From the NCBI GenBank assembly GCA_964559355.1, contig CAZLHQ010000008.1, forward strand, positions 1 to 44,475: a stretch of 44,475 nucleotides of DNA, read 5' to 3'. Positions 43,805-44,475 of this stretch are shown here, piece by piece. Made by a program: the position numbers and the translations under genes. Every line of letters starts with the position of its first letter. The stretch's first letter is position 1. Origin of the DNA: JAEUMD01 sp964559355. GTDB lineage: Bacteria; Pseudomonadota; Alphaproteobacteria; Rhizobiales; Hyphomicrobiaceae. The notes beneath the pieces are model-generated. The model had not been told where the DNA came from. It saw only the letters and a program-made list of their open reading frames with translations, and made no database searches.

Positions 43805-44475
43805 TCAGACCACATGGTCGTGATGCAGTTTCGCGATGTCGGCACTGGCAAGCCCGAGTTCCGACAGGATCGCATCGGTGTGCTGCCCGAGTGCTGGAAC
43901 CCCGCCCATGCACGGTTCGAACGCGCTGCTGCGCCCTGGTGGCAGCAAAGCTGGAATTGGGCCCGCAGCTGTTTCCACATTGCGCCAGCTATCGCGGGCG
44001 GCGAGCTGCGGATGCTTCCACACATCGGCCATGTCGTTTACGCGGGCGTTGGCGATCTGCGCGATGTCGAGCCGTTCGACGAACTGGTCGGCGGTGAGGC
44101 TCGACAGCACGTCGATGATGATCTGACGCAAGGCTTCGCGATTGGCGACGCGCTTGGAATTCGACGAGAAGCGTTCGTCCTGCGCCAGCTCAGGCCGGCC
44201 CAGAGCCTTGTTGCAGAAAGCAACCCACTCCCGCTCGTTCTGCAACCCGAGCAGGACAGTCTTGCCGTCGCCCGTCGGGAATGGGCCATAGGGATAGATC
44301 GTGGCGTGGGCAGCGCCGGTGCGAGGAGGCTGTGCCGCGCCTTCGAAAGCGTAGTAGAGCGGATAGCTCATCCACTCGACCATCGCGTCGAGCATCGAAA
44401 GCTCGATGTGGCTGCCCTTGCCGGTACGACCGCGCAGAAGCAACGCCGACAGGATGCTCGTATAGGCATACATGC
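43805..44475 (-). CDS. Class III CoA-transferase (CaiB/Frc family), partial
   Basis: Only the C-terminal ~222 residues are in the window; the 5' end continues past 44475. The visible part starts in the segment just after the catalytic-Asp region (LLLRGRTGKGSHIELSMLDAMVEW) and continues through YPYGPFPTGDGKTVLLGLQNEREW, the hinge to the C-terminal domain, and ANARVNDMADVWKHPQLAARD, all typical of this family. The catalytic Asp itself lies outside the window. These enzymes move CoA between carboxylic acids such as succinyl-CoA and a dicarboxylate. It is the first visible gene of the operon, which runs into the CitE-type lyase. Confidence 0.9.
   Translation of the reverse strand, partial: MYAYTSILSALLLRGRTGKGSHIELSMLDAMVEWMSYPLYYAFEGAAQPPRTGAAHATIYPYGPFPTGDGKTVLLGLQNEREWVAFCNKALGRPELAQDERFSSNSKRVANREALRQIIIDVLSSLTADQFVERLDIAQIANARVNDMADVWKHPQLAARDSWRNVETAAGPIPALLPPGRSSAFEPCMGGVPALGQHTDAILSELGLASADIAKLHHDHVV

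Overview
The window looks like chromosome from an alphaproteobacterium, most likely of the Hyphomicrobiales (Rhizobiales). It is GC-rich, has FixJ/NarL-type regulators, PrtD/PrtE-type type I exporters and Hyf-like genes of the kind common in that order. This assignment is inference; there is no rRNA gene or other taxonomic marker. A run of 100 Ns (13454-13553) marks an assembly break inside a tandem repeat. LAYOUT. (1) 1-1.4 kb: a small membrane protein, a gene-poor stretch and a DUF1858-type protein. (2) 1.47-8.64 kb, minus strand: a six-gene, tightly coupled hyfBCEFGI-like operon. Its large subunit lacks the cysteines that bind the [NiFe] centre, so it is better read as an energy-converting hydrogenase-related (Ehr) complex than as a hydrogenase. 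(3) 8.65-10.78 kb: a graveyard of mobile DNA, with a broken tyrosine recombinase fused to an IS3-family transposase remnant, and a degenerate tRNA-like sequence. (4) 10.78-18.27 kb, plus strand: a small outer-membrane barrel protein, then a large repeat-containing secreted protein (gapped in the assembly) with its own type I ABC transporter and membrane-fusion protein. (5) 18.36-29.14 kb: the most unusual region. The minus-strand arm encodes a membrane b-type-cytochrome-like protein, an 18-CxxCH cytochrome, a 29-CxxCH cytochrome built of 47-residue two-haem repeats, and a TPR plus beta-barrel outer-membrane protein. The divergent plus-strand arm encodes a short CcmI-like cytochrome c assembly protein, a membrane-anchored ferredoxin/flavin NAD(P) oxidoreductase with permuted domain order, and a secreted Sel1-ankyrin protein. 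Together they could form an electron path from cytoplasmic NAD(P)H across the envelope to the cell surface. (6) 29.2-32.2 kb: a NarX/NreB-type sensor kinase overlapping a response regulator with a decayed DNA-binding domain, and a divergent, intact LuxR-type regulator. (7) 32.6-41.1 kb, plus strand: a 1784-residue animal-type haem peroxidase with RTX repeats, followed by a second type I ABC/membrane-fusion pair. (8) 41.2-44.5 kb, minus strand: a methyltransferase, a TRAP solute-binding protein, a CitE/HpcH-type lyase and a class III CoA-transferase that runs off the window, together a small organic-acid uptake and CoA-thioester operon. HOW IT FITS TOGETHER. Much of the window concerns redox chemistry at or outside the cell surface: a putative multihaem conduit, a secreted haem peroxidase, a secreted repeat protein and a proton-pumping Ehr module. 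The regulators lie between the cytochrome cluster and the peroxidase, and dyads sharing a CCAAG-N4-CTTG core occur in front of the regulator genes and in front of the peroxidase. That placement suggests, but does not prove, shared control. Neither exporter has a linked TolC gene.
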